From: an uncultured Clostridia bacterium | Lineage (GTDB): Bacteria > Bacillota > Clostridia > Lachnospirales > Lachnospiraceae | Direction of reading: 5' to 3' | Assembly (NCBI GenBank): GCA_946611595.1 | Contig: CAMODY010000037.1 | Location: forward strand, 1-13,019 | DNA: 13,019 nucleotides | Shown: positions 1 through 6,922 of the stretch, in pieces | Numbering within the stretch: position 1 is the first letter of the stretch | Layout of the letters: every line of letters starts with the position of its first letter | Position numbers and translations under genes: made by a program | The notes under the pieces: model-generated | The model's database searches: none | What the model saw: the letters and a program-made list of their open reading frames with translations, nothing else | Told to the model about the DNA's origin: nothing

Positions 1-4
1 AATG

Positions 5-30
5 AAAAAAGTGCTTGAGGCACTTTTTTT
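5..30. terminator. Rho-independent terminator of the preceding unit, probably bidirectional
   Basis: A 10-bp perfect stem (AAAAAAGTGC at 5-14 and GCACTTTTTT at 20-29) encloses a 5-base loop, TTGAG. A T-tract follows on the + strand, and the A-tract on the left gives a T-tract on the - strand, so it could stop transcription both ways. It probably ends the unlisted gene left of the window and insulates the lactate operon. Confidence 0.85.
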
Positions 31-102
31 GTTGTCTAAAATTCATTTTGGAATAATTACTATTCGATTTCGTAATATTTTACCAATTGTATAAATATAG
101 TC

Positions 103-132
103 CACAAAATTTGTGTAAAGGTATGTTATAAT
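103..132 (+). promoter_or_regulatory. Extended -10 promoter of the lactate operon with an overlapping palindrome
   Basis: TATAAT at 127-132 is preceded by TGT (124-126), giving an extended -10 element (TGnTATAAT). No good -35 hexamer lies 16-18 bases upstream, which fits an extended -10 promoter. A perfect palindrome, CACAAA-A-TTTGTG (103-115), lies where the -35 contact would be and is a candidate operator. Lactate operons in Firmicutes are often controlled by GntR-family LldR or by Rex, but this site does not match a Rex consensus I know. No regulator gene lies in the window, so the binding protein is unknown. Confidence 0.65.
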
Positions 133-203
133 GACCGCGGATTGCGTACAAAAGCCCTCGTTTTTGTTCGTTATCCTACACTAATAGGGAGTTTTTTTAT
201 CTC

Positions 204-1751
204 ATGGACTTATTATTACAATTCATTTTAGGCTTGTTACCGATTATCTGGTTGATTATTGCACTTACTGCAATTAAGCTCCCGGGATATATCGCATGCT
301 CAACATCAATTCTTTTTGCAGCCGGAGTTGCTATTTTCTACAAAGCAATGCCGGTGGTGGATACGGCGACTGCAGCAGTTGACGGTATTTTAAATGCCCT
401 GTGGCCGATCCTTCTCGTAATTATCGCAGCACTGTTCGTTTATAACTTGTCCCTTAAGACAGGCGGCATGGACACCATCAAAAAGATGCTGTCCGGCGTA
501 TCGGAAGACAGAAGAATCCTTGCTCTGATCATCGGATTTGGCTTCGGTTTCTTCATGGAAGGTATGGCAGGATTTGGTACAGCGGTTGCAATCCCTGCAG
601 GTATCTTGGTTGCCATGGGATTTGATGCAATCCCTACAGTTCTTGCACTTCTTATTGTAAATGCAGCACCGACAGCCTTCGGAAGTGTCGGCGTTCCGAC
701 CGTAACACTCGCGAGTGTTACCGGTCTTTCCGAGCTTGCACTTTCATCGAATACAATTATTATTGAAGCTTTACTGATGTTCCTTTCTCCGTTCATTATG
801 GTATGTGTGATCGGTAAAGGCTTTAAGGCATTAAAAGGAATCTGGCACATCGTGCTGATCTCCTCCCTGGCAATGCTGATTCCGGAGTTCGTATTTGGTC
901 TCTTTGTAGGACCTCAGCTTCCGGATATCATTGGATCGATCGTTTGCATGGTCGTAACCGTTGCTTTAGCACTGGCTACCAGAAAACGTCCGGTTCCGGA
1001 AGAGTACCGTATGTCCAGACCTGAAGGTGAAGAAAAAGTTAAAACAGGTGAAGCTGTAAAAGCATGGTCTCCGTTCATCCTGATCGCAGTGCTTCTTGTT
1101 ATCACAAGCAGCTTGATCCCATTTATCAACGGACCGCTTTCTTCTATTAAAAGTACAGTTAATATTTTCACAGGAGATCCGAACAAGACGCTTTCCTTTG
1201 CATGGATCAATACCCCGGGTATTTGGATCATCATCAGTGGTATTATCGGTGGCTTGATACAAGGAATGAAGTTCGGAGAGATCGTAAAGACCTTCTTCGG
1301 AACCATTGGTAAAAACTGGAAGACCATCGTTACCATCTGTTCCGTTCTTGCAACTGCAAAGATCATGCAGTTTAGCGGAATGACGATGGACGTTGCAGAT
1401 ACATTGGTGGCTGTTACAGGAAAATACTTCCCGTTCCTCTCACCAATCGTAGGTACTTTAGGTGCGTTCGTTACAGGAAGCGGTACATCCACTTGCGTTC
1501 TGTTCGGACCAATGCAGGCAGGTACAGCCGAGGCAATCGGTATGTCGCCTGAGTGGCTTGCAGCGGCAAACTCTTTAGGTGCCGGAATCGGAAAAATGAT
1601 TTCTCCGTCCAATGTTGCGATTGGAGCAGCTGCGGCGGGACTTGCAGGAAGCGAAAATAAAATCATTGGTAAGTCATTTAAATACGTCATTGTTTTCGTC
1701 GTTATTTCCGGACTTCTTTGCTTCTTCATGCCGATGTTGTTTAATCTATGA
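204..1751 (+). CDS. lctP: Lactate permease, LctP family
   Basis: A 515-residue, highly hydrophobic integral membrane protein of the LctP (L-lactate permease) family, which moves lactate, often both enantiomers and glycolate, across the cytoplasmic membrane by proton symport. The N-terminus opens directly with membrane helices (residues 3-47), and many more hydrophobic segments follow. The family-typical stretch with E119-G120 and GFG at 123-125 is present (residues 113-140), as is a Gly/Ser/Thr-rich segment near 418-435. The length is about that of characterised LctP proteins. The start is the ATG after a modest GGGAG site (187-191, 12 nt away), so initiation may be weak. It is the first gene of the operon, and the lactate dehydrogenase follows 99 nt downstream. 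Exact substrate and stereospecificity cannot be read from sequence. Confidence 0.93.
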   Translation: MDLLLQFILGLLPIIWLIIALTAIKLPGYIACSTSILFAAGVAIFYKAMPVVDTATAAVDGILNALWPILLVIIAALFVYNLSLKTGGMDTIKKMLSGVSEDRRILALIIGFGFGFFMEGMAGFGTAVAIPAGILVAMGFDAIPTVLALLIVNAAPTAFGSVGVPTVTLASVTGLSELALSSNTIIIEALLMFLSPFIMVCVIGKGFKALKGIWHIVLISSLAMLIPEFVFGLFVGPQLPDIIGSIVCMVVTVALALATRKRPVPEEYRMSRPEGEEKVKTGEAVKAWSPFILIAVLLVITSSLIPFINGPLSSIKSTVNIFTGDPNKTLSFAWINTPGIWIIISGIIGGLIQGMKFGEIVKTFFGTIGKNWKTIVTICSVLATAKIMQFSGMTMDVADTLVAVTGKYFPFLSPIVGTLGAFVTGSGTSTCVLFGPMQAGTAEAIGMSPEWLAAANSLGAGIGKMISPSNVAIGAAAAGLAGSENKIIGKSFKYVIVFVVISGLLCFFMPMLFNL

Positions 1752-1762
1752 TTAATTATCAA

Positions 1763-1793
1763 AAGCCATGCCCTTAATATCAGGCCATGGCTT
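1763..1793 (+). other. Intergenic hairpin between lctP and the dehydrogenase fusion
   Basis: An 8-bp perfect stem (AAGCCATG at 1763-1770 with CATGGCTT at 1786-1793) can be extended inward by two more G-C pairs after one mismatch. There is no clear T-tract after it, so it looks like an attenuating or mRNA-processing hairpin rather than a full terminator. It could make permease and dehydrogenase levels differ within one transcript. Confidence 0.45.
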
Positions 1794-1850
1794 CTGATGT
1801 TTAATAAAAAATGTTGCTAATAATATATTTATTTAAAGGAGGACAGAGTA

Positions 1851-4526
1851 ATGCCCAGTTACAACAAGTTGACTCCTGAACTGATCAGCCAGATCAAGGC
1901 TGCAGTGAAGGGAACAGTCTATGAGGGCGCAGACATCAACGAAGATTATATGAAAGATGAGATGCCGATCTACGGTACTCATATGCCTGATCTCGCTGTT
2001 GTTGCCCAGAGCACAGAGGATGTAGCTGCAATCGTTAAGATTTGTAATGAGAACAAGATTCCGGTTACACCAAGAGGAGCCGGAACAGGTCTAGTCGGCG
2101 CAGCTGTTCCTGTAGCAGGCGGCGTACTGATTGATATGAGCAAGATGAACCGCATTCTTTCTTATGACCTTGACAACATGGTCGTAACGATCGAGCCGGG
2201 CGTATTGCTTCAGGATCTTGCAAATGACTGCAGCAACCAGGGACTTATGTATCCGCCAGATCCGGGCGAAAAACTTGCGTGCGTTGGTGGTAACGTTGCT
2301 ACAAACGCAGGTGGTATGCGTGCTGTTAAATATGGTACAACACGTGATTATGTAAGAGCGATGACAGTCGTTCTTCCAACAGGTGAAATCACACACTTCG
2401 GTGCAAAAGTTTCCAAAACCAGCTCCGGTTATTCCCTGATCGATCTTATGATCGGCTCTGAAGGAACCCTTGGTATTATCACAGAACTTACACTGAAGAT
2501 TATTCCGGCACCGAAGGTCATCACAAGTATGATCGTTCCGTTCCCGGATCTTCCAACTGCAATTTCAAACGTTCCGCGTATCAAGAACGCAAACCTTGAT
2601 CCGCAGGCACTTGAATTCATGGAGAAAGAAGCACTCTTAGCTTCTGAGCGTTACATCGGAAAGAGCACCTTCCCGAAGGAAGTTGGCGGTGTTCCGGCAA
2701 ACGCATATCTGCTCATCACTTTTGATGGCGATTCCGAAGAAATCGTTAACAACAAGATCGAGCAGGCAGTAGACATCGTAATGGAGAACGGCGCTATCGA
2801 CGTACTCATTGCTGATACTGCACCGAAAATGAAAGATGCATGGGCAGCACGTTCCAGTCTGCTTGATGCAATCCTTGAAGAAACAAAACTTCTTGATGAG
2901 TGTGACGTTGTTGTTCCGGTTAATGAAATCGCAGATTTCCTTACCTTTGCTACAAAGACAGGTGAAGAGTGCGGCCTTACGATCAAGAGCTTTGGTCATG
3001 CAGGCGATGGTAACCTTCATATTTATCAGTGCAGCAACGACCTTGACGAAGAAGAGTTCAAGAAGAGAGTAGACAAATACTTCCATATTCTGTATCAGAA
3101 GGCAACCGAAGTTGGCGGCCTTGTATCCGGTGAGCATGGAATCGGTCTTGGAAAGATCCGTTTCCTTGAAGAGAGCATCGGCAAGAAGAACATGGAACTC
3201 ATGTATGGTATTAAGAAAGTCTTCGACCCGAACCTGATCCTGAACCCAGGTAAGGTAAGCTATGAGCTCGGCGGCGAAGAGGCTAGAGAAGCTGAGATCC
3301 CGGCACTTGGTTCCGGTACAGCAGCAGCTCCGGCTCAGAATAATGCAGCTCTTAATGAAGCAGCAGCAAATGTTGCACAGGCAGCAGCTAGTGTAGCTCA
3401 GGCAGCAGCTAATGTTGCAGCAGCAGCTCTTGGAAAACCTGTAGCAGCAGTCGCAGCTCCGGCTCCGGCAGCAAAGGCAGAGGCTCCGAAGGCAGCTCCG
3501 GCAGCAAAAGCAGAAGCTCCGAAAGCTCCGCTGAAAGGCATTGCAGCTCTGAAAGCTGGTCTTGCAGCTAAGAAAGCAGAAGCTCCGAAGGCAGAGGCTC
3601 CGAAGAAGGAAGCTCCAAAGAAGGAAGCTCCGAAGGCTGCACCGAAGGCAGCAGCTCCGGCTCCGGCAGATGACGGTCCGGCTAAAACAAAACCGCTGAA
3701 CATCTGTGTATGCGTAAAACAGGTTCCGGATACAACTGAGATCAAGATTGATCCTGTTAAACACACACTGATCCGTACCGGCGTTCCGAGCATCCTGAAC
3801 ACATTCGACGGATATGCTCTTGAAGCAGCAGCAAGACTGAAAGATAAGAACCCGAACATTAACATCTATGCAATCTCCATGGGACCTGAGCAGGCAAAAG
3901 CAGTCCTGAAAGAGGCTCTTGGAATTTGCGCTGATAAGGTATTCCTGGTAAGCGGAAGACAGTTCGGTGGTTCTGATACACTTGCAACTTCCTACATCAT
4001 TTCTGAAGCTGTTAAGATGGTTGAAAAACGTGAAGGCATCAAGTTCGATATGATCTTCTGCGGCAAGCAGGCAATCGACGGTGATACCGCACAGGTTGGA
4101 CCTGAAATGGCTGAGCACTTAGGACTTCCGCAGGTTACTTACGGACTTGAGTGCAAAGAAACAGATGATGAGACAGGTCTGATCATCACTCAGGAAGGCG
4201 ATGACGGAAGAAATATTATTGAAGTTCAGATGCCTTGCCTCGTAACATTTACGAAACCAAGCTTTGATCCTCGTTTCCCGACTGTTAAGAGAAAGATGAT
4301 GGCTAACAAAGCTGAAATCCCGGTTATCACAGACAGCGAGGAAGACTTCCCGGATATCGACCGCGAGAGAATCGGTCTTAAGGGATCTCCGACGAAGGTT
4401 AAGAAGACCTACACACCTCCGCAGAAAGAAGGCGGTGTACGCTTCGAGAAAGAATCCGATGATGACACAGCTGATGTATTAGCTAAGAAACTGTTTACCG
4501 CGCTCAGTGATGCGCATGTACTGTAA
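1851..4526 (+). CDS. lctD-etfB: Fused lactate dehydrogenase (LctD/GlcD type) - electron transfer flavoprotein beta subunit
   Basis: A single 891-residue frame carries two proteins that are normally separate. Residues 1-470 are a GlcD/LctD-type flavoprotein. The FAD-binding_4 part includes PRGAGTGLVGA (74-84), PPDPGE (135-140) and GSEGTLGIITE (202-212). The FAD-oxidase C part includes HAGDGNLH (383-390), SGEHGIGLGK (426-435) and the closing FDPNLILNPGK. It would oxidise lactate, probably D-lactate, to pyruvate. Residues about 471-614 are an Ala/Pro/Lys-rich linker. Residues 615-891 are a full-length EtfB, with CVKQVPDTTE (621-630) and the EtfB signature around AIDGDTAQVGPE (741-752). There is no Met between M451 and M677, so EtfB cannot start separately from an ATG. 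An AAAGGAGG ribosome site supports the start. EtfA follows after 18 nt. In Acetobacterium woodii the equivalents LctD and LctB are separate subunits of a flavin-based LDH-Etf complex that uses NAD+ and ferredoxin. Whether this fusion also confurcates is inferred. Confidence 0.93.
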   Translation: MPSYNKLTPELISQIKAAVKGTVYEGADINEDYMKDEMPIYGTHMPDLAVVAQSTEDVAAIVKICNENKIPVTPRGAGTGLVGAAVPVAGGVLIDMSKMNRILSYDLDNMVVTIEPGVLLQDLANDCSNQGLMYPPDPGEKLACVGGNVATNAGGMRAVKYGTTRDYVRAMTVVLPTGEITHFGAKVSKTSSGYSLIDLMIGSEGTLGIITELTLKIIPAPKVITSMIVPFPDLPTAISNVPRIKNANLDPQALEFMEKEALLASERYIGKSTFPKEVGGVPANAYLLITFDGDSEEIVNNKIEQAVDIVMENGAIDVLIADTAPKMKDAWAARSSLLDAILEETKLLDECDVVVPVNEIADFLTFATKTGEECGLTIKSFGHAGDGNLHIYQCSNDLDEEEFKKRVDKYFHILYQKATEVGGLVSGEHGIGLGKIRFLEESIGKKNMELMYGIKKVFDPNLILNPGKVSYELGGEEAREAEIPALGSGTAAAPAQNNAALNEAAANVAQAAASVAQAAANVAAAALGKPVAAVAAPAPAAKAEAPKAAPAAKAEAPKAPLKGIAALKAGLAAKKAEAPKAEAPKKEAPKKEAPKAAPKAAAPAPADDGPAKTKPLNICVCVKQVPDTTEIKIDPVKHTLIRTGVPSILNTFDGYALEAAARLKDKNPNINIYAISMGPEQAKAVLKEALGICADKVFLVSGRQFGGSDTLATSYIISEAVKMVEKREGIKFDMIFCGKQAIDGDTAQVGPEMAEHLGLPQVTYGLECKETDDETGLIITQEGDDGRNIIEVQMPCLVTFTKPSFDPRFPTVKRKMMANKAEIPVITDSEEDFPDIDRERIGLKGSPTKVKKTYTPPQKEGGVRFEKESDDDTADVLAKKLFTALSDAHVL
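3321..3668 (+). repeat. Degenerate in-frame repeats encoding the LctD-EtfB linker
   Basis: The DNA here is a run of GCAGCA, GCTCCG and GAAGCTCCGAAG-like units in frame with the fusion gene. The protein (residues 491-606) falls into three parts. First is an Ala-rich stretch with an approximate 7-residue repeat (AANVAQA, AASVAQA, AANVAAA; about 504-527), likely helical. Second are KAEAPK/KEAPK-type repeats (about 542-600), which should be extended and flexible like the linkers of pyruvate dehydrogenase E2 proteins. Third, set inside these repeats, is a short amphipathic segment (KGIAALKAGLAAKKA, 562-576). Such repeats are prone to length change between strains. Confidence 0.85.
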
Positions 4527-4544
4527 GAAAGGAGGGATTTGAAG

Positions 4545-5546
4545 ATGGAAGCAAAAACAAAAGATTTGTGGGTATTCATTGAAACAGATTCCGAAGGAAA
4601 ACCCAAAAACGTAGGCCTTGAGCTTTTAAATCCCGGCCGTGAGCTTGCAACTGCGCAGGGAGGAAAGCTTGTTGGTGTTGTAATCGGTGTTAATACCGAG
4701 ATCGCAGCGAAAGCAGCAGGTAACTTTGGTGCAGATTCCGTAATCTGCGTTGAAGGAGACGAATATAAAAATTACACAACAGATGCATACAAAGAGGCAC
4801 TGGTTCACCTGATTGAAAAATATGGCCCGACAGCAGTCCTGATCGGTGCTACAAATGTTGGCCGTGACCTTGGCCCTGGTATTGCAGCAAGACTTCGTAC
4901 AGGTCTTACAGCAGACTGCACAGGTCTTTCCATTGATGAAGAGACCGGAAACGTTAAATGGACCCGTCCGGCATTCGGCGGAAACTTGATGGCAGAGATC
5001 ATGTGCCCGGATACTCGTCCGCAGTGTGGTACTGTTCGTCCTGGCGTATTTAAAAAGCCGGAAGAGACAGGAAAAGAAGCAGAGATCATCAAAGAAGATT
5101 TCCACGTACCTGCAGAGAACATCCGCATGAAGCTGATCGACGTTATCAAAGAAGTTGGTGAGACTGTAGACCTTGAAGGTGCAGAAATCATCGTATCCGG
5201 CGGACGTGGTGTTGGCGGACCGGAAGGCTTTGATGTTATCAAAGAACTTGCTGATGCACTTGGCGGTGTTGTTGGTTCTTCCCGTGCCTGCGTAGATGCA
5301 GGATGGATCGCACATTCTCATCAGGTAGGACAGACCGGAAAGACCGTTGCTCCGAAGATCTACATTGCTTGTGGTATTTCTGGTGCAATCCAGCACGTTG
5401 CCGGCATGAGCGGATCTGACTGCATCATCGCGATCAATAAAGATCCGGATGCAAGCATCTTCGGCATTGCTGACTATGGTGTAGTAGGTGACCTGTTCCA
5501 GGTTATTCCTGCATTCGTTGAAGAAATCAAAAAAGCTAAGGCTTAA
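4545..5546 (+). CDS. etfA: Electron transfer flavoprotein alpha subunit, EtfA
   Basis: A 333-residue EtfA that would pair with the EtfB half of the upstream fusion and carry the mobile FAD domain that shuttles electrons to the partner dehydrogenase. The N-terminal alpha/beta domain is followed by the C-terminal FAD-binding domain. That domain shows SGGRGVGGPEGF (near 218-230), a QVGQTGKTVAP segment and the SGAIQH...INKDPDASIF...DYGVVGD region typical of EtfA. The ATG at 4545 is chosen because it lies 9 nt after GGAGG (4531-4535); the in-frame TTG at 4539 is only 3 nt away. No N-terminal ferredoxin domain is present, unlike what I recall for A. woodii LctC, so the iron-sulfur route may be missing or external. 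It follows the fusion gene by 18 nt and is surely co-transcribed with it. Confidence 0.95.
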   Translation: MEAKTKDLWVFIETDSEGKPKNVGLELLNPGRELATAQGGKLVGVVIGVNTEIAAKAAGNFGADSVICVEGDEYKNYTTDAYKEALVHLIEKYGPTAVLIGATNVGRDLGPGIAARLRTGLTADCTGLSIDEETGNVKWTRPAFGGNLMAEIMCPDTRPQCGTVRPGVFKKPEETGKEAEIIKEDFHVPAENIRMKLIDVIKEVGETVDLEGAEIIVSGGRGVGGPEGFDVIKELADALGGVVGSSRACVDAGWIAHSHQVGQTGKTVAPKIYIACGISGAIQHVAGMSGSDCIIAINKDPDASIFGIADYGVVGDLFQVIPAFVEEIKKAKA

Positions 5547-5566
5547 TTGAGATAGTAATAATTAAT

Positions 5567-5590
5567 GCGGCGCTGTCCCCTCGGCGCCGC
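5567..5590 (+). other. GC-rich hairpin between etfA and the acyl-CoA dehydrogenase
   Basis: A perfect 7-bp all-GC stem (GCGGCGC at 5567-5573 with GCGCCGC at 5584-5590) has a 10-base loop. The following bases, AGGATAAAAAG, contain no T-run, so it is not a standard intrinsic terminator. It probably acts as an mRNA stability or processing element that sets the acyl-CoA dehydrogenase level relative to the upstream genes. Confidence 0.55.
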
Positions 5591-5621
5591 AGGATAAAAA
5601 GTTTATAAGGAGAAAAGAACA

Positions 5622-6761
5622 ATGGATTTTTTTAATGATGAACTCCATCAGGAAATGGTAGATATGTACCGTAACTTCGCAGAGGGCGTATGTGGCCCGA
5701 TCGCTGCAGAGATCGATGAAGAAGAGCGTTTCCCGGAAGAGACTTTCGCACAGATGGCTGAGCTTGGTCTCATGGGTATTCCGTTCCCGGAAGAGTACGG
5801 CGGAGCAGGACTTGATGAACTTTCTTATGCTCAGTGCGTAGAAGAGATCTCTAAAGTATGTGCTTCTACAGGCGTTGGCCTTTCCGCTCATACTTCTCTT
5901 GGTGCATGGCCGATCTATAAGTTTGGTACAGACGAGCAGAAAGCAAAATACCTGCCGGACCTTTGCACAGGTGCAAAACTTGGTGCATTTGCTCTGACTG
6001 AGCCGGGCGCTGGTACTGATGCAGCTGGACAGAAGACTATCTTCGAAGACAAAGGTGATCACTACCTGGTTAACGGAAGCAAGATCTTCATCACAAACGC
6101 TGGTTATGCTGACGTATTCATCGTTTTCGGTATGACAGACAAGTCTCAGGGAACAAAAGGAATCAGCTGCCTGATCATGGAAAAAGGTATGCCGGGATTC
6201 ACTGTTGGAAAACATGAGAAGAAGATGGGTATCCGCGGATCCAGCACCTGCGAACTCGTATTTGAAGATGTACAGGTTCCGAAGGAGAACCTCCTTGGTG
6301 AAGTAGGAAAAGGCTTCAAGATCGCTATGATGACTCTTGATGGCGGACGTATCGGAATCGCTGCACAGGCACTTGGAATCGCTGAAGGCGCTATCAACGT
6401 AACAAAACAGTACGTTAAAGAGCGTGAGCAGTTTGGCCGTCCGATCGCTAAATTCCAGAATACACAGTTCGAGCTTGCTAAGATGCAGGCAGCTACAGAC
6501 GCTGCAAGACTCCTGGTATATCAGGCTGCAGACGCTGTTGATAAAGGACTTCCGTACACCTACCTTGCAGCAGAGGCTAAGCTCGTTGCAGCAGCTAACG
6601 CAAGCGATGTAACACGTCGCTGCCTGCAGCTCTATGGTGGATATGGATACACAAGAGATTATCCGATCGAGCGTATGATGCGTGATGCTAAGATCACTGA
6701 GATCTATGAAGGCACAAGCGAAGTTCAGATGATGGTAATCTCCGGACAGATGATGAGATAA
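5622..6761 (+). CDS. Short-chain acyl-CoA dehydrogenase (butyryl-/acryloyl-CoA dehydrogenase-like)
   Basis: A 379-residue acyl-CoA dehydrogenase of usual family length. It shows an N-terminal helical domain, the FAD-contacting motif FALTEPGAGTDA in the middle domain, the REQFGRPIAKFQ segment, and the C-terminal YGGYGYTRDYPIERMMRD and EIYEGTSEVQ motifs. E363 in YEGTSE is the expected catalytic base of the short-chain enzymes. In anaerobes such flavoproteins run as reductases: crotonyl-CoA to butyryl-CoA, or acryloyl-CoA to propionyl-CoA, with electrons from an Etf. Sequence alone does not separate these options. A strong ATAAGGAG site precedes the ATG. It lies 75 nt after etfA, and no second Etf pair is visible, so sharing the Etf with lactate oxidation is plausible but inferred. 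The stop is directly followed by a REP-like palindrome and a terminator. Confidence 0.92.
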   Translation: MDFFNDELHQEMVDMYRNFAEGVCGPIAAEIDEEERFPEETFAQMAELGLMGIPFPEEYGGAGLDELSYAQCVEEISKVCASTGVGLSAHTSLGAWPIYKFGTDEQKAKYLPDLCTGAKLGAFALTEPGAGTDAAGQKTIFEDKGDHYLVNGSKIFITNAGYADVFIVFGMTDKSQGTKGISCLIMEKGMPGFTVGKHEKKMGIRGSSTCELVFEDVQVPKENLLGEVGKGFKIAMMTLDGGRIGIAAQALGIAEGAINVTKQYVKEREQFGRPIAKFQNTQFELAKMQAATDAARLLVYQAADAVDKGLPYTYLAAEAKLVAAANASDVTRRCLQLYGGYGYTRDYPIERMMRDAKITEIYEGTSEVQMMVISGQMMR

Positions 6762-6762
6762 T

Positions 6763-6790
6763 GTGACAAGGGGACGGTTCTTTTGTCACC
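6763..6790 (+). repeat. REP-like palindrome, copy 1
   Basis: A 28-bp element with 7-bp perfect arms (GTGACAA and TTGTCAC) around the asymmetric core GGGGACGGTTCTT, plus a final C. It begins one base after the acyl-CoA dehydrogenase stop. The next ten bases (6791-6800) repeat its end almost exactly (TTTTGTCACC then TTTTGTCGCC), suggesting slippage or a partial second unit. Similar palindromes occur in many Firmicute genomes; a link to REP-associated (Y1) transposases is from general knowledge. Confidence 0.85.
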
Positions 6791-6817
6791 TTTTGTCGCC
6801 ATCACCTAAGATGAAAG

Positions 6818-6851
6818 AAAGCCCTGAGGATTGATTTCCTCAGGGCTTTTT
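6818..6851. terminator. Bidirectional terminator between the lactate operon and larA
   Basis: A 13-bp stem (AAAGCCCTGAGGA at 6818-6830 with TCCTCAGGGCTTT at 6837-6849) has a 6-base loop. It is followed by a T-run on the + strand and, because of the A-rich left flank, by T-rich sequence on the - strand. It serves the two convergent units ending at 6761 (+) and 6923 (-). Confidence 0.92.
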
Positions 6852-6894
6852 GTTTTGCTAAGTTTGATTGTAATGATCTACTCAGTTTGAAAAA

Positions 6895-6922
6895 GGTGAC
6901 AAAAGAACCGTCCCCTTGTCAC
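6895..6922 (-). repeat. REP-like palindrome, copy 2 (inverted relative to copy 1)
   Basis: Identical in sequence to copy 1 but on the - strand. It starts directly after the larA stop codon with no spacing. With copy 1 it forms an inverted pair around the 104-bp terminator segment, a layout like the BIME pairs of enterobacterial REP sequences. Confidence 0.87.

Noticed and set aside
914..1762. A 282-codon open frame antisense to lctP.
   Set aside because: It lies wholly within the clear lctP coding frame, shows no recognisable domain and lacks a plausible operon context.
2637..4118. A 493-codon open frame antisense to the fusion gene, rich in Cys, Arg and Ser.
   Set aside because: Its composition is the mirror image of the Ala/Pro/Lys linker codons, and it has no family resemblance. 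It is a shadow of the real gene.
4539..4544. TTG start for EtfA two codons upstream.
   Set aside because: It is only 3 nt from the ribosome site; the ATG at 4545 has normal spacing.
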